NCBI GenBank assembly: GCA_002343845.1
Contig: DDSQ01000145.1
Location: forward strand, 1 to 16,076
Reading direction: 5' to 3'
Source: Planctomycetes bacterium UBA2386
GTDB taxonomy: Bacteria > Planctomycetota > UBA1135 > UBA2386
DNA length: 16,076 bases
This document shows positions 1-7,867 of this stretch, one piece after another (position 1 is the stretch's first letter; every line of letters begins with the position of its first letter). The notes under the pieces were generated by a model. That model was not told the origin of the DNA. It did not search any database and saw only the letters and a program-made list of their open reading frames with translations. Made by a program: the position numbers and the translations under genes.

Positions 1-135
1 AACCTCGGAGATAATTCAACGCTGAGCAATGAGGGAACGGCTAACCTGAAAGTTGGCGCAACCCTGATCGTAGAAGCCAACCAAACTCCTGGTTTGTACG
101 AAGGTACATTCGATGTGACGGTAGCTTACAACTAG
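1..135 (+). CDS. C-terminal end of a DUF4402-like surface protein (partial)
   Basis: Only the last 44 codons are present, in frame 1 and ending at TAG 133-135; the start lies left of the window. The residues run through a Gly/Asn/Thr-rich beta-strand pattern, with LKVGATLIVEANQTPGLY followed by EGTFDVTVAYN at the very end. This matches the way DUF4402 domains finish, with 'VGATL.V..NQ..G.Y.GTF.VTV.Y'. DUF4402 proteins are secreted or surface-exposed beta-sandwich proteins of unknown function, common in Bacteroidota and some Proteobacteria. Codon use and base composition match the tonB-like genes next door rather than the GC-rich right part. The family call rests on a short tail, so it is moderate. 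Confidence 0.6.
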   Translation, partial: NLGDNSTLSNEGTANLKVGATLIVEANQTPGLYEGTFDVTVAYN

Positions 136-156
136 TCATAAGAGATACGTTTTCAT

Positions 157-192
157 AAAAAGAGATTGCATCTGAGGGTGCGATCTCTTTTT
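157..192. terminator. Bidirectional rho-independent terminator between convergent genes
   Basis: A 14-bp arm at 157-170 (AAAAAGAGATTGCA) pairs with 179-192 (TGCGATCTCTTTTT) through one G-U wobble, around an 8-base loop. The stem begins with five A and ends with five T, so it has a U-tract when read in either direction. It sits 21 bases after the stop of the plus-strand DUF4402-like gene and 48 bases beyond the stop of the minus-strand tonB-like gene. It therefore probably ends both transcripts. Confidence 0.85.
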
Positions 193-240
193 GTTTTGGG
201 GTAGTCCGTCAGAATAAATGTTAGTGTCTTATAAATCACA

Positions 241-1152
241 TTATCCTTCCAGTTTAAATTTTACCGGCAAGGTATACAGCACCTTAACAGGTCTTCCCCT
301 TTGCCTGCCAGGTGACCAATTGTCAGGCAGATCATTCATATCCTGAATTATTTTAGCAGCGGCTTCACCACAGCCTGCACCGATATCTCTCACGATATTG
401 ACGGTTTCGATCCTGCCTTCACGATCCACTATAAACTGAATGACTACAGTGCCTTCCACACCGGTTTCCCGCGCCAGGACCGGATACTTTAAATGGCTGT
501 ATACATATTCCAACAATTTCATTTTGGCACATTCCTCTTTTTCTTTTATTGACATGGCAGCATTTTCACAACCGGGAAATCGCGGCATTTCCTCTGCTAT
601 ACTGATAAATGGATCAGAGATCACCTTCCTGGGCGGCGGAGGAGGAGGAGGAGGAATGGCTTCATTGTCAAAATAATCAGGTATTTTATCATCAGCTTCA
701 ACATCCATTGACTCAAACACTGGTGAATCCTTCAATACCATATCTTTCTCCACCGGTTCAATGGTAGTTGGGGGCGGCGGTGGTATCAATTTTGGCATTT
801 GGCTGGTGATGGGAATTTGTTCTATCACTTCATCCATGTCAAGTGTGCCATCAGGAATATAGACCGGTCTTTCATAAACCGTCCAGTTGAAAGCAAGTAC
901 AGTGGCAGAAAGCGACACCATCATACCGTATCTCAACAAAATCCCAGAATATCGGAAAGCATCAGCCCTGGGATATTTATTCCTCATTGACAATGATCCT
1001 ATCCCTTTGCCAATGTTGTGTTGTCCGTTCGTTTCAAGTTCACGGGTAGCTCTTTTTAAAATCCATTTTAACAAAAGGATCACAAAAATAGTCATTCCAA
1101 GCAATCCCAAGAAACCTGAAAGAGTTTGAACTGTGTTGAATTGTGTGTTCAT
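241..1152 (-). CDS. TonB-family energy transducer A, with an extra N-terminal membrane segment
   Basis: A 303-residue protein read from ATG 1152-1150 to TAA at 243-241. TonB proteins carry proton-motive energy from ExbB/ExbD in the inner membrane to TonB-dependent outer-membrane receptors. Seen here are a hydrophobic segment at about 11-32, a basic loop at 33-67, a second hydrophobic segment at about 69-90, a periplasmic linker with proline runs at 124-128 and 167-174, and a TonB C-terminal domain at 187-303 with MPRFPGCE, GVEGTVVIQF and LYTLPVKF. The basic loop predicts N-out/C-out topology, with the linker in the periplasm. Most Bacteroidota TonB proteins begin near Met56 (MRNKYPRADAFRYSG), so the first 55 residues are an addition, or the true start is at 986. 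Neither start has a clear Shine-Dalgarno, as is usual in Bacteroidota. The receptor partner is unknown. Confidence 0.88.
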   Translation of the reverse strand: MNTQFNTVQTLSGFLGLLGMTIFVILLLKWILKRATRELETNGQHNIGKGIGSLSMRNKYPRADAFRYSGILLRYGMMVSLSATVLAFNWTVYERPVYIPDGTLDMDEVIEQIPITSQMPKLIPPPPPTTIEPVEKDMVLKDSPVFESMDVEADDKIPDYFDNEAIPPPPPPPPRKVISDPFISIAEEMPRFPGCENAAMSIKEKEECAKMKLLEYVYSHLKYPVLARETGVEGTVVIQFIVDREGRIETVNIVRDIGAGCGEAAAKIIQDMNDLPDNWSPGRQRGRPVKVLYTLPVKFKLEG

Positions 1153-1663
1153 CGTTTAGCATTTTAGTGTGAAAAAATCAGCAAAATATCAGTTCAGGAG
1201 AACGCCTATCCATCTCATTATATTCCATTTCAATTTGTTATGATAAAATAAATCGGACAATGTGAACAATGGTATTTATTACCGATGTTTTGAACATGAT
1301 ACACGTCTCCCACCTGCCAACATGTAGCATGAATTTCAACTGTAAACGTCAAAAGCTGAAATCAGTTAGGGATTTTATTCCGGATAGTTTTACAACAAAG
1401 CATTTTACTGTAGTTTCTACGCAGGCAGGCTTCATGTAGCCAATCTGAAAAGCCAATTGATGATCAGGTGGTAATACCCGGGAACAATTTCCTTCGGATA
1501 CAGGCATTTTTCATTGAATTGATCTTTATTTTGCCAGTTCAAAGTACTTGAAAATAATAAGAACAATTGGCACCTGACAATGGCAAAAGAAGCTTTGAAC
1601 AGACCGATAAAGGCACCAATTCATGATTCGGTGTAATGATCCGTATTCACATGGTTTCCAAAG
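1153..1663. other. Gene-free AT-rich spacer between the two tonB-like genes
   Basis: About 510 bases with no convincing open reading frame on either strand, no tRNA-like cloverleaf and no clear repeat. The part next to 1152 must hold the promoter of tonB-like gene A. I looked there for the Bacteroidota TTTG / TAnnTTTG pattern and found only an off-by-one near match at about 1184-1192 on the minus strand, so I do not call a promoter. Confidence 0.5.
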
Positions 1664-1693
1664 AAAAAGGCAACTCACTGAGCTGCCTTTTTT
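1664..1693. terminator. Bidirectional rho-independent terminator after tonB-like gene B
   Basis: AAAAAGGCA at 1664-1672 pairs perfectly with TGCCTTTTT at 1684-1692. Inside, a further CTC/GAG pairing after one A-C mismatch leaves a three-base loop. The T-run on each strand allows termination both ways. It starts 3 bases beyond the TAA of the minus-strand tonB-like gene, which is its obvious client. No plus-strand gene ends here. Confidence 0.85.
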
Positions 1694-1695
1694 AT

Positions 1696-2106
1696 TTATC
1701 CTTCCAATTGGAATTTGACCGGTAAGGTATAAAGAACCTTTACAGGTCTTCCCCTTTGTTTACCGGGAGTCCATCGTTCCGGCAGGTTATTCATATCATT
1801 TACGATTTTGGCGGCAGCTTCTCCGCATCCTGCACCGATATCTCTTACTATATTCACCTCGTCTACCTTACCTTCCTGGTCAACAACGAACTGTATGACC
1901 ACAGTGCCTTCCACACCGTTTTCACGGGCGATAGCCGGATATCTGAGGTTTTTATATATATACTCAAGCATTTTGAGCTTTGCACATTCTTCTTTTTCCT
2001 TATTGGAACCTCCATCATTCTCACAGCCAGGAAACCTAGGCATTTGTTCAACCACCTTGAAGATCTCTTCCTTTTTTGGTGGTGGTGGTGGTGGCGGTGG
2101 TGGTGG
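1696..2106 (-). CDS. TonB-family energy transducer B, N-terminal half missing at the contig junction
   Basis: The minus-strand frame ends at TAA 1698-1696. It encodes a complete TonB C-terminal domain (EQMPRFPGCE to FQLEG) preceded by KKEEIFKVV and ten prolines at 2077-2106. Its last 117 residues match those of tonB-like gene A at 89 positions (about 76 percent), including three Cys, GVEGTVVIQF, NIVRDIGAGCGEAAAKI and RGRPVKVLYTLPVKF. The two are tandem paralogues. Past 2107 the open frame continues to 2388, but that part is antisense to the GC-rich surface-protein gene, has no membrane helix and consists of Pro/Ser/Arg filler. I therefore treat it as artefact. The real membrane anchor and start codon are not in this window. 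The role is the same as for gene A, inferred from the family. Confidence 0.85.
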   Translation of the reverse strand, partial: PPPPPPPPPPKKEEIFKVVEQMPRFPGCENDGGSNKEKEECAKLKMLEYIYKNLRYPAIARENGVEGTVVIQFVVDQEGKVDEVNIVRDIGAGCGEAAAKIVNDMNNLPERWTPGKQRGRPVKVLYTLPVKFQLEG

Positions 2107-2107
2107 T
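2078..2107. repeat. (GGT)10 tract with one GGC; junction between two genomes
   Basis: Ten consecutive GGN codons (GGT except GGC at 2093-2095) lie exactly where gene content and base composition change. On the plus strand they encode ten Gly of the surface protein. On the minus strand they encode ten Pro of tonB-like gene B. Everything left of it is AT-rich Bacteroidota-like, and everything right of it is GC-rich. The breakpoint cannot be placed more finely because the repeat fits both sides. Confidence 0.85.
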
Positions 2108-3640
2108 GACCTGTCCTTCTCGAACTGCGACCTCACCGACATCAACTTCGAGAACGACAGCTCGGGCGGCGGCGGCGGCGGTGGTGGTGGTGTGCTGATC
2201 GTGAAAGCGCTCGGCCCGATCGTCATTGCGGACGGTGGCCGAATCACCGCGGATGGCGGCAGTGGCGGCGCCGGCGAGGCGTCGAGTTCTTCCAGCCGCG
2301 GTGGTGGCGGCGGCGGCGGCGCTGGCGGCATGGTGATCCTGATGTCGGCGACGTCGATCGACATCAACGTGCGCGGCAGCAACAACAAGTTCCGCTACGC
2401 GGCGCCTGACAACGACTACGACTTCTCGATCTCGGCCGACGGCGGCGTGTGCGTCACGGGCACGCAGACGCCCGCGATCCTCAAGAAGTACCAGCCGACG
2501 AACGTCACGACGGGCGACATCGGCGCAGCCTTCGCGACCAACTACGACGCCGTCCCGCTCGGCGGTTTCGGCGGCATGGGGATCGTCCAACTCATGGCAC
2601 CGCCCGGCGCCAACACCGACGGCACCAACACGCGCCTCGACGACAACATCAACATCTTGCGTTCGACGGCAGCGCAGACCGGAGCGGTCAAGCGTGACCT
2701 GATCGCGTGGCGAGGCTTTCCCAACCTGTTCGGACAAGGCGTCGACGATCAGGGCAACGTCATCACGATCGGTGACAACGAGGGCGACATCCGCCCGTCG
2801 CCGATCCTCTTGCCGACGCCGTTCGCGTCGAAGTCGCGGCTGCGGTCGAACTGGATCGACACCGGCGCCTCGGTCCGTCGTGGCCTCGCGGTCGACGACA
2901 ACCTGCCGCGCGGGATCGTCGAGCAGGGTGGGGCGCAGCGTGGGCCGCGGTACGAGTTCGACGGCGTCAACGCGACCACCGGCTTCGTCAACTACCAACT
3001 CGTCGGTTCGTCGGCGACGGTCACGGCACCGCTGACGGTCGCGGCGACGAACATCTCGACGGTCAACGCCAACTCGACGCTGCTCGGCAAGCCGGCGTAC
3101 CGAGTCGGGCTCGCAACCCCCGCGCTCGGCACGGTCGTCGACCGTTTCGCCGGCTACGAAGCGGAGATCCTGAATGGCGTCGACACGCTGCTCGGCTCGT
3201 TCCGGATCATGTCGCACACGGGCAGCGAACTGGTGCTCTCCACCGAGGCCGGAGCGTTCCCGGCAACGGCAGCGAAGGCGCGGGTGCGCGCGAAGTTCTT
3301 CGACGTCGTGACGAACGGCGTCGGCGGGCTCGGCAGCACCTATCTCGGTTCGACGGGGTCGCGCGTGCCGATCTCGAACGTGCGGATCGGTTTCGCCTTC
3401 CACCAGAACCCGCAGAACCCTGCCGCGCAGCGGTTCCCCGCCAATCCGAACGAGTACACGTTCAACCTCGCCGATCCCATGGTCCAGGAGACCGTGCGTG
3501 CGCTGGGGATGGCCTTCGTTCAGTGGGACATCGTGTTCGACATCGCCTACAAGGACCTGCCGGCGGACACGCCACCCGCGTTGTCACCGACGACACCGCG
3601 CACCGAGTTGCGGTTCCTGCGCCTGCCCTACCGCTTCTGA
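2078..3640 (+). CDS. Glycine-rich secreted surface protein, C-terminal part
   Basis: An open frame of about 520 codons ends at TGA 3638-3640. Its 5' part is cut off by the junction, so an apparent start at 1808 is spurious: that part is antisense to tonB-like gene B. The sequence opens with three poly-Gly runs (2078-2107, 2165-2191, about 2300-2329) alternating with short hydrophobic strands such as VLIVKALGPIVIADGGRI and MVILMSATSIDINV. I recall this alternation from very large secreted proteins of Planctomycetota and Myxococcota, where strands of a repetitive beta-fold are spaced by glycine loops. The remaining 440 or so residues are Ala/Thr/Val-rich beta-type sequence without a domain I recognise. 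No anchor motif is seen at the C-terminus, which ends in LRLPYRF. The next gene starts 106 bases downstream on the same strand, suggesting co-transcription. Function is unknown; a role in the cell surface or matrix is inferred. Confidence 0.7.
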   Translation, partial: GGGGGGGGGGDLSFSNCDLTDINFENDSSGGGGGGGGGVLIVKALGPIVIADGGRITADGGSGGAGEASSSSSRGGGGGGGAGGMVILMSATSIDINVRGSNNKFRYAAPDNDYDFSISADGGVCVTGTQTPAILKKYQPTNVTTGDIGAAFATNYDAVPLGGFGGMGIVQLMAPPGANTDGTNTRLDDNINILRSTAAQTGAVKRDLIAWRGFPNLFGQGVDDQGNVITIGDNEGDIRPSPILLPTPFASKSRLRSNWIDTGASVRRGLAVDDNLPRGIVEQGGAQRGPRYEFDGVNATTGFVNYQLVGSSATVTAPLTVAATNISTVNANSTLLGKPAYRVGLATPALGTVVDRFAGYEAEILNGVDTLLGSFRIMSHTGSELVLSTEAGAFPATAAKARVRAKFFDVVTNGVGGLGSTYLGSTGSRVPISNVRIGFAFHQNPQNPAAQRFPANPNEYTFNLADPMVQETVRALGMAFVQWDIVFDIAYKDLPADTPPALSPTTPRTELRFLRLPYRF

Positions 3641-3746
3641 CCCAACTTCTCCCGACCAGATACCGTCGCGCGCGGTGGAACTACTCCGCGGCGACATCCA
3701 GAGACTTCGGCCGGCTCGCAGCCGGCCATCGAATGAGGCAAGAGAC

Positions 3747-6700
3747 ATGAGACACTCGCGCACGTGGATTGCATCCCTGGCGACCGCCAGCATCCTGGCG
3801 GTCATGGCGGGATGTGATGGCAGCACGAAGGCATCCGGCTCGGGCGATCGGCCGACGTTGCTGAGTGTCGACGTCGGGCGCGTCGTCGACGTCTATGCCT
3901 ACCGGCGTACTGGCGCGTCGACGGATCGCCGTCGCCGGGCGGACCGGACCATCGAACTCGTGCAGCGAAACGTGTTCATCAACGCCGGGGTCGAGGCGCA
4001 GTCGCTGTTCGATCCGGCAGGTTCCGAAGTCGCGTCGGCGAACTACGACTTCCTGCCCTTCGACAAGGCCGTCGGACACGAAGAACTCGTGATCCTGTGG
4101 GACGACACGGCGGGCAGCGGCGAGGCGCAACGCTTCCAGCAGGCCCTCGCGAGCGCGCAGTCTGGGTTCGGTGCGGTGCCGGCCTCCTACCGCGGCCAGA
4201 ACACGTTGACGCGGCCGATCCCGATCGTCCCGCGCAACGCCGCGATCCGCCTGCTGTTCTCGGAGCCGCTCGACGTGGACGCGGACTTCTTCGCCGCCAA
4301 TCCGGGCGCGATCCAGTTGCTCGAGTTCAAGGGCAACCCGGACGTCGTAGCGCCCGCCGATGCGTTCCGCGTGCTGCCGTACCGGGTCATCCCGAGCGGG
4401 AGCAGCATCATCCTCGACACGACCATCCTCGGCGGCGAAGCCGGCGCCAGCAGCCTGACGGCGGGCCTGCCGCTGTCGGCGGACAACGTCACCGCCAACA
4501 TCCGCATCGCGATCCCGACGCGCGGCAGTGTGTTCCCGACCTTCTACGTGCAGGAGGACAAAGTCCCGCAGCTGAACGGCGTCGACAGTTCTGGCCGCGA
4601 CTCGGTCATCCGTGACTTCCGTTCGGGCAATCTGGCCGACGGCCTCGCCGGACGCCTGCGCGAGCCCGAGGCCCCGATGATCGTCACGTCGTTCGCGATG
4701 GGCATCACGGCGGTCGACACCGTGAACAACATCCTGACGATCAACAAGCGCGGCTTGTTCATCCCGGTGCGGGGTCGCTATCCGTTCGTCGACGGCCCGT
4801 TGAGCGCCTCGGGGCTGCCACTCGGTCCGCTTGCCGCACCGATCGCTCGACAGCTGAAGGTCGGCGACATCATCCAGCAGACCATCAACGTCGAGGTTTC
4901 GCTCGGCGTCTTCGAGTCGGTGACCCTGCGCGCCGAAGTGTTGCAGAACCTCAGCACCGGCACCGTGGTGACCGACCCGGTGCTCGGTCTGGCCTTGAAT
5001 CCACTTCCCGGCGACTCGGGCCAGGGTGAACTGACGCCGACCGTGCAGGTGCGTGTCGCGTCGGTGTTCGCGGGTGTCGCGTCGAACGGCGCGCGCCAGC
5101 GGTTCTCGTCCAATGGCACCTTGGATGGCCAGGACTGCCTGGTCCGCGCCCGCTACTACGAGGAAGTGCCCTTCGCCGGCGGCGCCGGGAACCTGTCCGA
5201 TCGTCCGTGGCGCAACCTGTTCGCGCGCATCGAGCCGAAGCCCGCGGTTCCCGCGGTCGATGTGCAGCCCAATGCATCGGTCGCCATCGAGTTCACCAAG
5301 CCGATGGACCTCGACCAGGTCGATGCCACGAAGAACCTCCTGATCACGAATCGGCCGGTGGCGCTCGAGTCGTTCGCGGCGCAGATGACGGACCCGAAGC
5401 GGGCGACGACGCGCGTCGTGCCCACGCGCCTGACGGACCTGCTCGGTGACGGCACCGTGTTGCGTCTGCAGCCGCCGAGGGGGCTCTTCCATGCAGCCGG
5501 CATCGCCGAAAGCTACAGCGTGCACGTTCGCCTCGGTTCGGCGGGAGTTACCGACCTCGCCGGCAACGCGCTCGACCTCTTCGACAATCCGGCGTCCCCG
5601 CAGGACAGCTGGTCGGTGGACTTCTCCCTTGCTCCGGGAGCTACGCCGAACAACGTCGCGTGGCACACCTACCTGTTCGAGTCCGAGGACGAAGACGGCA
5701 CGTTGCCGGGTTCCCCCGACCTGTTCGGTCAGTACCGCCTCGAGAACGGTCGTCTGACGGGGGCCAGCGGCGTGCGGTTCGGCCGCTCGGCCGACCAGCA
5801 GAACCTCTCCACGATCAGCCGCATCAACCGCGGTGAGTGCTGGGATCCACGCAACCCGACCCTGCAGGGCAACCCTCCCGTGCCGACGCCGGCGACGGGC
5901 AACAGCCTGGTGCTGCCGACAGCGCCGCTCGACCAGGCCGGACTGCCGCACCCGGGCCTGCTCTATTGGAATCCGCGCATGAGCGACTCGATCGGTCCGA
6001 ATCCGCCGGCACCGCAGGTGTTCGAGTATTGGCAGACGGTGCCGCAGCCCGTTGGCCGCGTCATCGAGCCGCTCAAGCCGCAAGGGTCGCGCATGCAGAT
6101 GCGCTACATCGAGGACGACTTCAGCCTCAGCTACCGACAGCCATCCGAGTTCGGCCTCGACGTCGAGCAGCTCTACTGGTCGACCTTCAACGACGAGACC
6201 GTGCTCTACGACGTCTTCGATCGGTTCACGATGTCGCTGAGCCACGCCCGCAAGCGTCCGGACGAGTTCTGGTTCATCGTCTATCCGCCGCCGCAGCCGG
6301 CGACGCCGCCGCAGTGCGTGATGGCCTGCGCCAGCCTGAACAGCGGCCTGTCGACGGTGTTCGCCGACAACGTGCTCGAAGGCACGACGCCCGTGCCGGT
6401 GTTCGCGGACGCCGTCTACACGATCAACCCGAACCTCGCGTTCCGCACCACGGAGAACGTCAAGTACGTGCCGTTCCCGCGCTTCGATCGCACCTACACC
6501 TGGCGCGACTCGCGCCTCGTGACCGTCGACGGCAGCGGCAACGTGATCGGGCTCGGTGGCGCCCTGCAACCCGGCGGCGTGCCGCCGAACAACGACGTCA
6601 CGGCCAACATCGACTCGCCGTGGATCCAGAGCGTGCCGCTCGACACGACCGTCCAGCCTCCGGTGCCCGACCCCGAGTTCTTCGCCAGCGGAGCGTCGAT

Positions 6701-7703
6701 CTACGTGAACGATCCGGCGGACTTCGGCGGCCTGAACCAGCGCGATCATGATCCGATCGCGCTGCCGCTGCTGGTCGACTTCAAGATGTTCGCGGACAAC
6801 CCCGCCAACGGCCTCGCTTCCGGCGCCAACGGCTTCCAGGTCGCCACGCTCGGCCCGCCGACCTACGGGTTCCCGGGTGCGCCCGGCGGCTACTACGACA
6901 GCTTCCGCTTCCCTGGCTGCGGCGCAGCCGCACCGCCGTGGCCGGCCGTGCGTGTGCACCAATCCGGCGGCTTCGACCTCTTGTCGCCGCAAGTCGCCAT
7001 CCTCGTCGACCCGGCGAACACCCAGTCTGCCACCGGCAGCAACGTGAAGGATGCCGGTCTCGGCGCCGCCCAGACCGGACTCTTCACCGCGCCTGCGCGC
7101 GACGGCATGCTGAACTGGGCGCGTGCCGACTTCGTGCGCAAGGTATCGACGGCCACCTTCGGCTTCTTCGACACTCTGCAGCCGCAGCGGGCGCAGTTGG
7201 TCGATGGCGCCGGCGCGGTCCTGCCGGCGGAGGTCGGGTTCCCGAACCTGCTCGCCGTGGACCCGGCGCTGCGCATCGACAACCTGGTCATCCAGATCGA
7301 TCCGCCGCAGGTGCGGCAGCCGGCGGGCACCTCGATCGTGGTCGAGATGCGCGGGGCCGACACCTTCACCAACTCCGGGACGCTCTACAACCCGAGCTTC
7401 GCCGGCCAGAGCCCCAGCGACGCGTTCGACACGCGTGGCAACCTGCTCAATGCCAACTACGCCTGCGAGGCGTATCGGTACTCGACGCCGAACTTCAACA
7501 GCGTGCCGCGTATCGCCGCCACCGGCCTCACGCGCTACGTGACCGAGGATCAGATCAACCTGATCCGCAACCCGGCCAGCGGTCTGCTGCCGCGGTTCAT
7601 GAACCTGCGCGTGGTGATGACCAACAACGTCGACGTGACGCCGGCGCTGTCGCCCTCGATGCGCAGCATGAGCATCATCTACAGCACGGCGCTTTCGCAG
7701 TAG
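3747..7703 (+). CDS. Large lipoprotein with SbsA-type Ig-like domains
   Basis: A 1318-residue protein. The frame is open further upstream, but ATG 3747 is chosen for two reasons. GAGG at 3735-3738 lies 8 bases before it, and the protein then begins with a clean lipoprotein signal: MRHSR, a hydrophobic core, then MAGC with the lipidated Cys at 23. Two segments look like SbsA Ig-like domains. One starts near residue 160 (NAAIRLLFSEPLDVDADFF) and one near 508 (NASVAIEFTKPMDLDQVDA), each with the '.V.I.FS.P.D' opening strand, and the second ends near 'VTDLAGNALDLFDNP'. The region after about 630 is Pro/Asn/Tyr-rich with no recognised domain. Such domains occur in many envelope proteins of Planctomycetota and serve as structural or adhesive modules. 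It sits between the glycine-rich protein and another Ig-like lipoprotein. No catalytic motif is visible, and the function is unknown. Confidence 0.85.
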   Translation: MRHSRTWIASLATASILAVMAGCDGSTKASGSGDRPTLLSVDVGRVVDVYAYRRTGASTDRRRRADRTIELVQRNVFINAGVEAQSLFDPAGSEVASANYDFLPFDKAVGHEELVILWDDTAGSGEAQRFQQALASAQSGFGAVPASYRGQNTLTRPIPIVPRNAAIRLLFSEPLDVDADFFAANPGAIQLLEFKGNPDVVAPADAFRVLPYRVIPSGSSIILDTTILGGEAGASSLTAGLPLSADNVTANIRIAIPTRGSVFPTFYVQEDKVPQLNGVDSSGRDSVIRDFRSGNLADGLAGRLREPEAPMIVTSFAMGITAVDTVNNILTINKRGLFIPVRGRYPFVDGPLSASGLPLGPLAAPIARQLKVGDIIQQTINVEVSLGVFESVTLRAEVLQNLSTGTVVTDPVLGLALNPLPGDSGQGELTPTVQVRVASVFAGVASNGARQRFSSNGTLDGQDCLVRARYYEEVPFAGGAGNLSDRPWRNLFARIEPKPAVPAVDVQPNASVAIEFTKPMDLDQVDATKNLLITNRPVALESFAAQMTDPKRATTRVVPTRLTDLLGDGTVLRLQPPRGLFHAAGIAESYSVHVRLGSAGVTDLAGNALDLFDNPASPQDSWSVDFSLAPGATPNNVAWHTYLFESEDEDGTLPGSPDLFGQYRLENGRLTGASGVRFGRSADQQNLSTISRINRGECWDPRNPTLQGNPPVPTPATGNSLVLPTAPLDQAGLPHPGLLYWNPRMSDSIGPNPPAPQVFEYWQTVPQPVGRVIEPLKPQGSRMQMRYIEDDFSLSYRQPSEFGLDVEQLYWSTFNDETVLYDVFDRFTMSLSHARKRPDEFWFIVYPPPQPATPPQCVMACASLNSGLSTVFADNVLEGTTPVPVFADAVYTINPNLAFRTTENVKYVPFPRFDRTYTWRDSRLVTVDGSGNVIGLGGALQPGGVPPNNDVTANIDSPWIQSVPLDTTVQPPVPDPEFFASGASIYVNDPADFGGLNQRDHDPIALPLLVDFKMFADNPANGLASGANGFQVATLGPPTYGFPGAPGGYYDSFRFPGCGAAAPPWPAVRVHQSGGFDLLSPQVAILVDPANTQSATGSNVKDAGLGAAQTGLFTAPARDGMLNWARADFVRKVSTATFGFFDTLQPQRAQLVDGAGAVLPAEVGFPNLLAVDPALRIDNLVIQIDPPQVRQPAGTSIVVEMRGADTFTNSGTLYNPSFAGQSPSDAFDTRGNLLNANYACEAYRYSTPNFNSVPRIAATGLTRYVTEDQINLIRNPASGLLPRFMNLRVVMTNNVDVTPALSPSMRSMSIIYSTALSQ

Positions 7704-7751
7704 CGTCGTGCCCACGTGGGAGCCCCCTCGTCGCCGCTGGTTCGGGGGCGA

Positions 7752-7769
7752 GGGTGCCGGAGGGCACCC
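7752..7769. terminator. GC-rich hairpin after the large lipoprotein gene (possible terminator)
   Basis: GGGTGCC at 7752-7758 pairs perfectly with GGCACCC at 7763-7769 around GGAG. It lies 48 bases after the stop at 7703. There is no T-run behind it, so it may instead be an mRNA 3'-end stabiliser or a palindromic repeat. The same GGGTGCC/GGCACCC core recurs in the leader of the EF-G-like gene. Confidence 0.4.
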
Positions 7770-7867
7770 AAGCCGGAGCTTCGCGCGGTCTGGATCGTCG
7801 GCGCGCCCGCAACCCGCAGGCGTGCTGCGATTCTGGTTGCGGTGGCGTAGCATCCGATGATCGTGCG

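Noticed and set aside
1153..1663. Possible tRNA, small RNA or small gene in the AT-rich spacer
   Set aside because: No cloverleaf, no sustained reading frame and no hairpin followed by a T-run was seen until the terminator at 1664.
1808..2077. N-terminal 90 codons of an apparent 610-residue plus-strand gene
   Set aside because: They are antisense to the conserved TonB C-terminal domain and contain no signal peptide. The frame is open only by chance up to the junction.
2078..2200. GGT/GGC repeats considered as a CRISPR or minisatellite array
   Set aside because: There are no spacers or repeat units beyond the trinucleotide. The runs are Gly codons in frame.
2108..2388. N-terminal proline-rich part of an apparent 230-residue TonB protein
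   Set aside because: It is antisense to the glycine-rich protein, has GC-rich composition unlike the rest of the TonB gene, and lacks the membrane anchor a TonB needs.
3498..3746. Extension of the large lipoprotein upstream to 3498
   Set aside because: It would overlap the end of the glycine-rich gene in another frame and bury the lipoprotein signal. ATG 3747 has a Shine-Dalgarno and a lipobox at the right distance.
3681..7853. Minus-strand open frame of 1390 codons antisense to the large lipoprotein gene
   Set aside because: Its product is an Arg/His/Asp/Val-rich filler typical of antisense frames in very GC-rich DNA. The plus strand has a lipoprotein signal, Ig-like domains and a ribosome-binding site.
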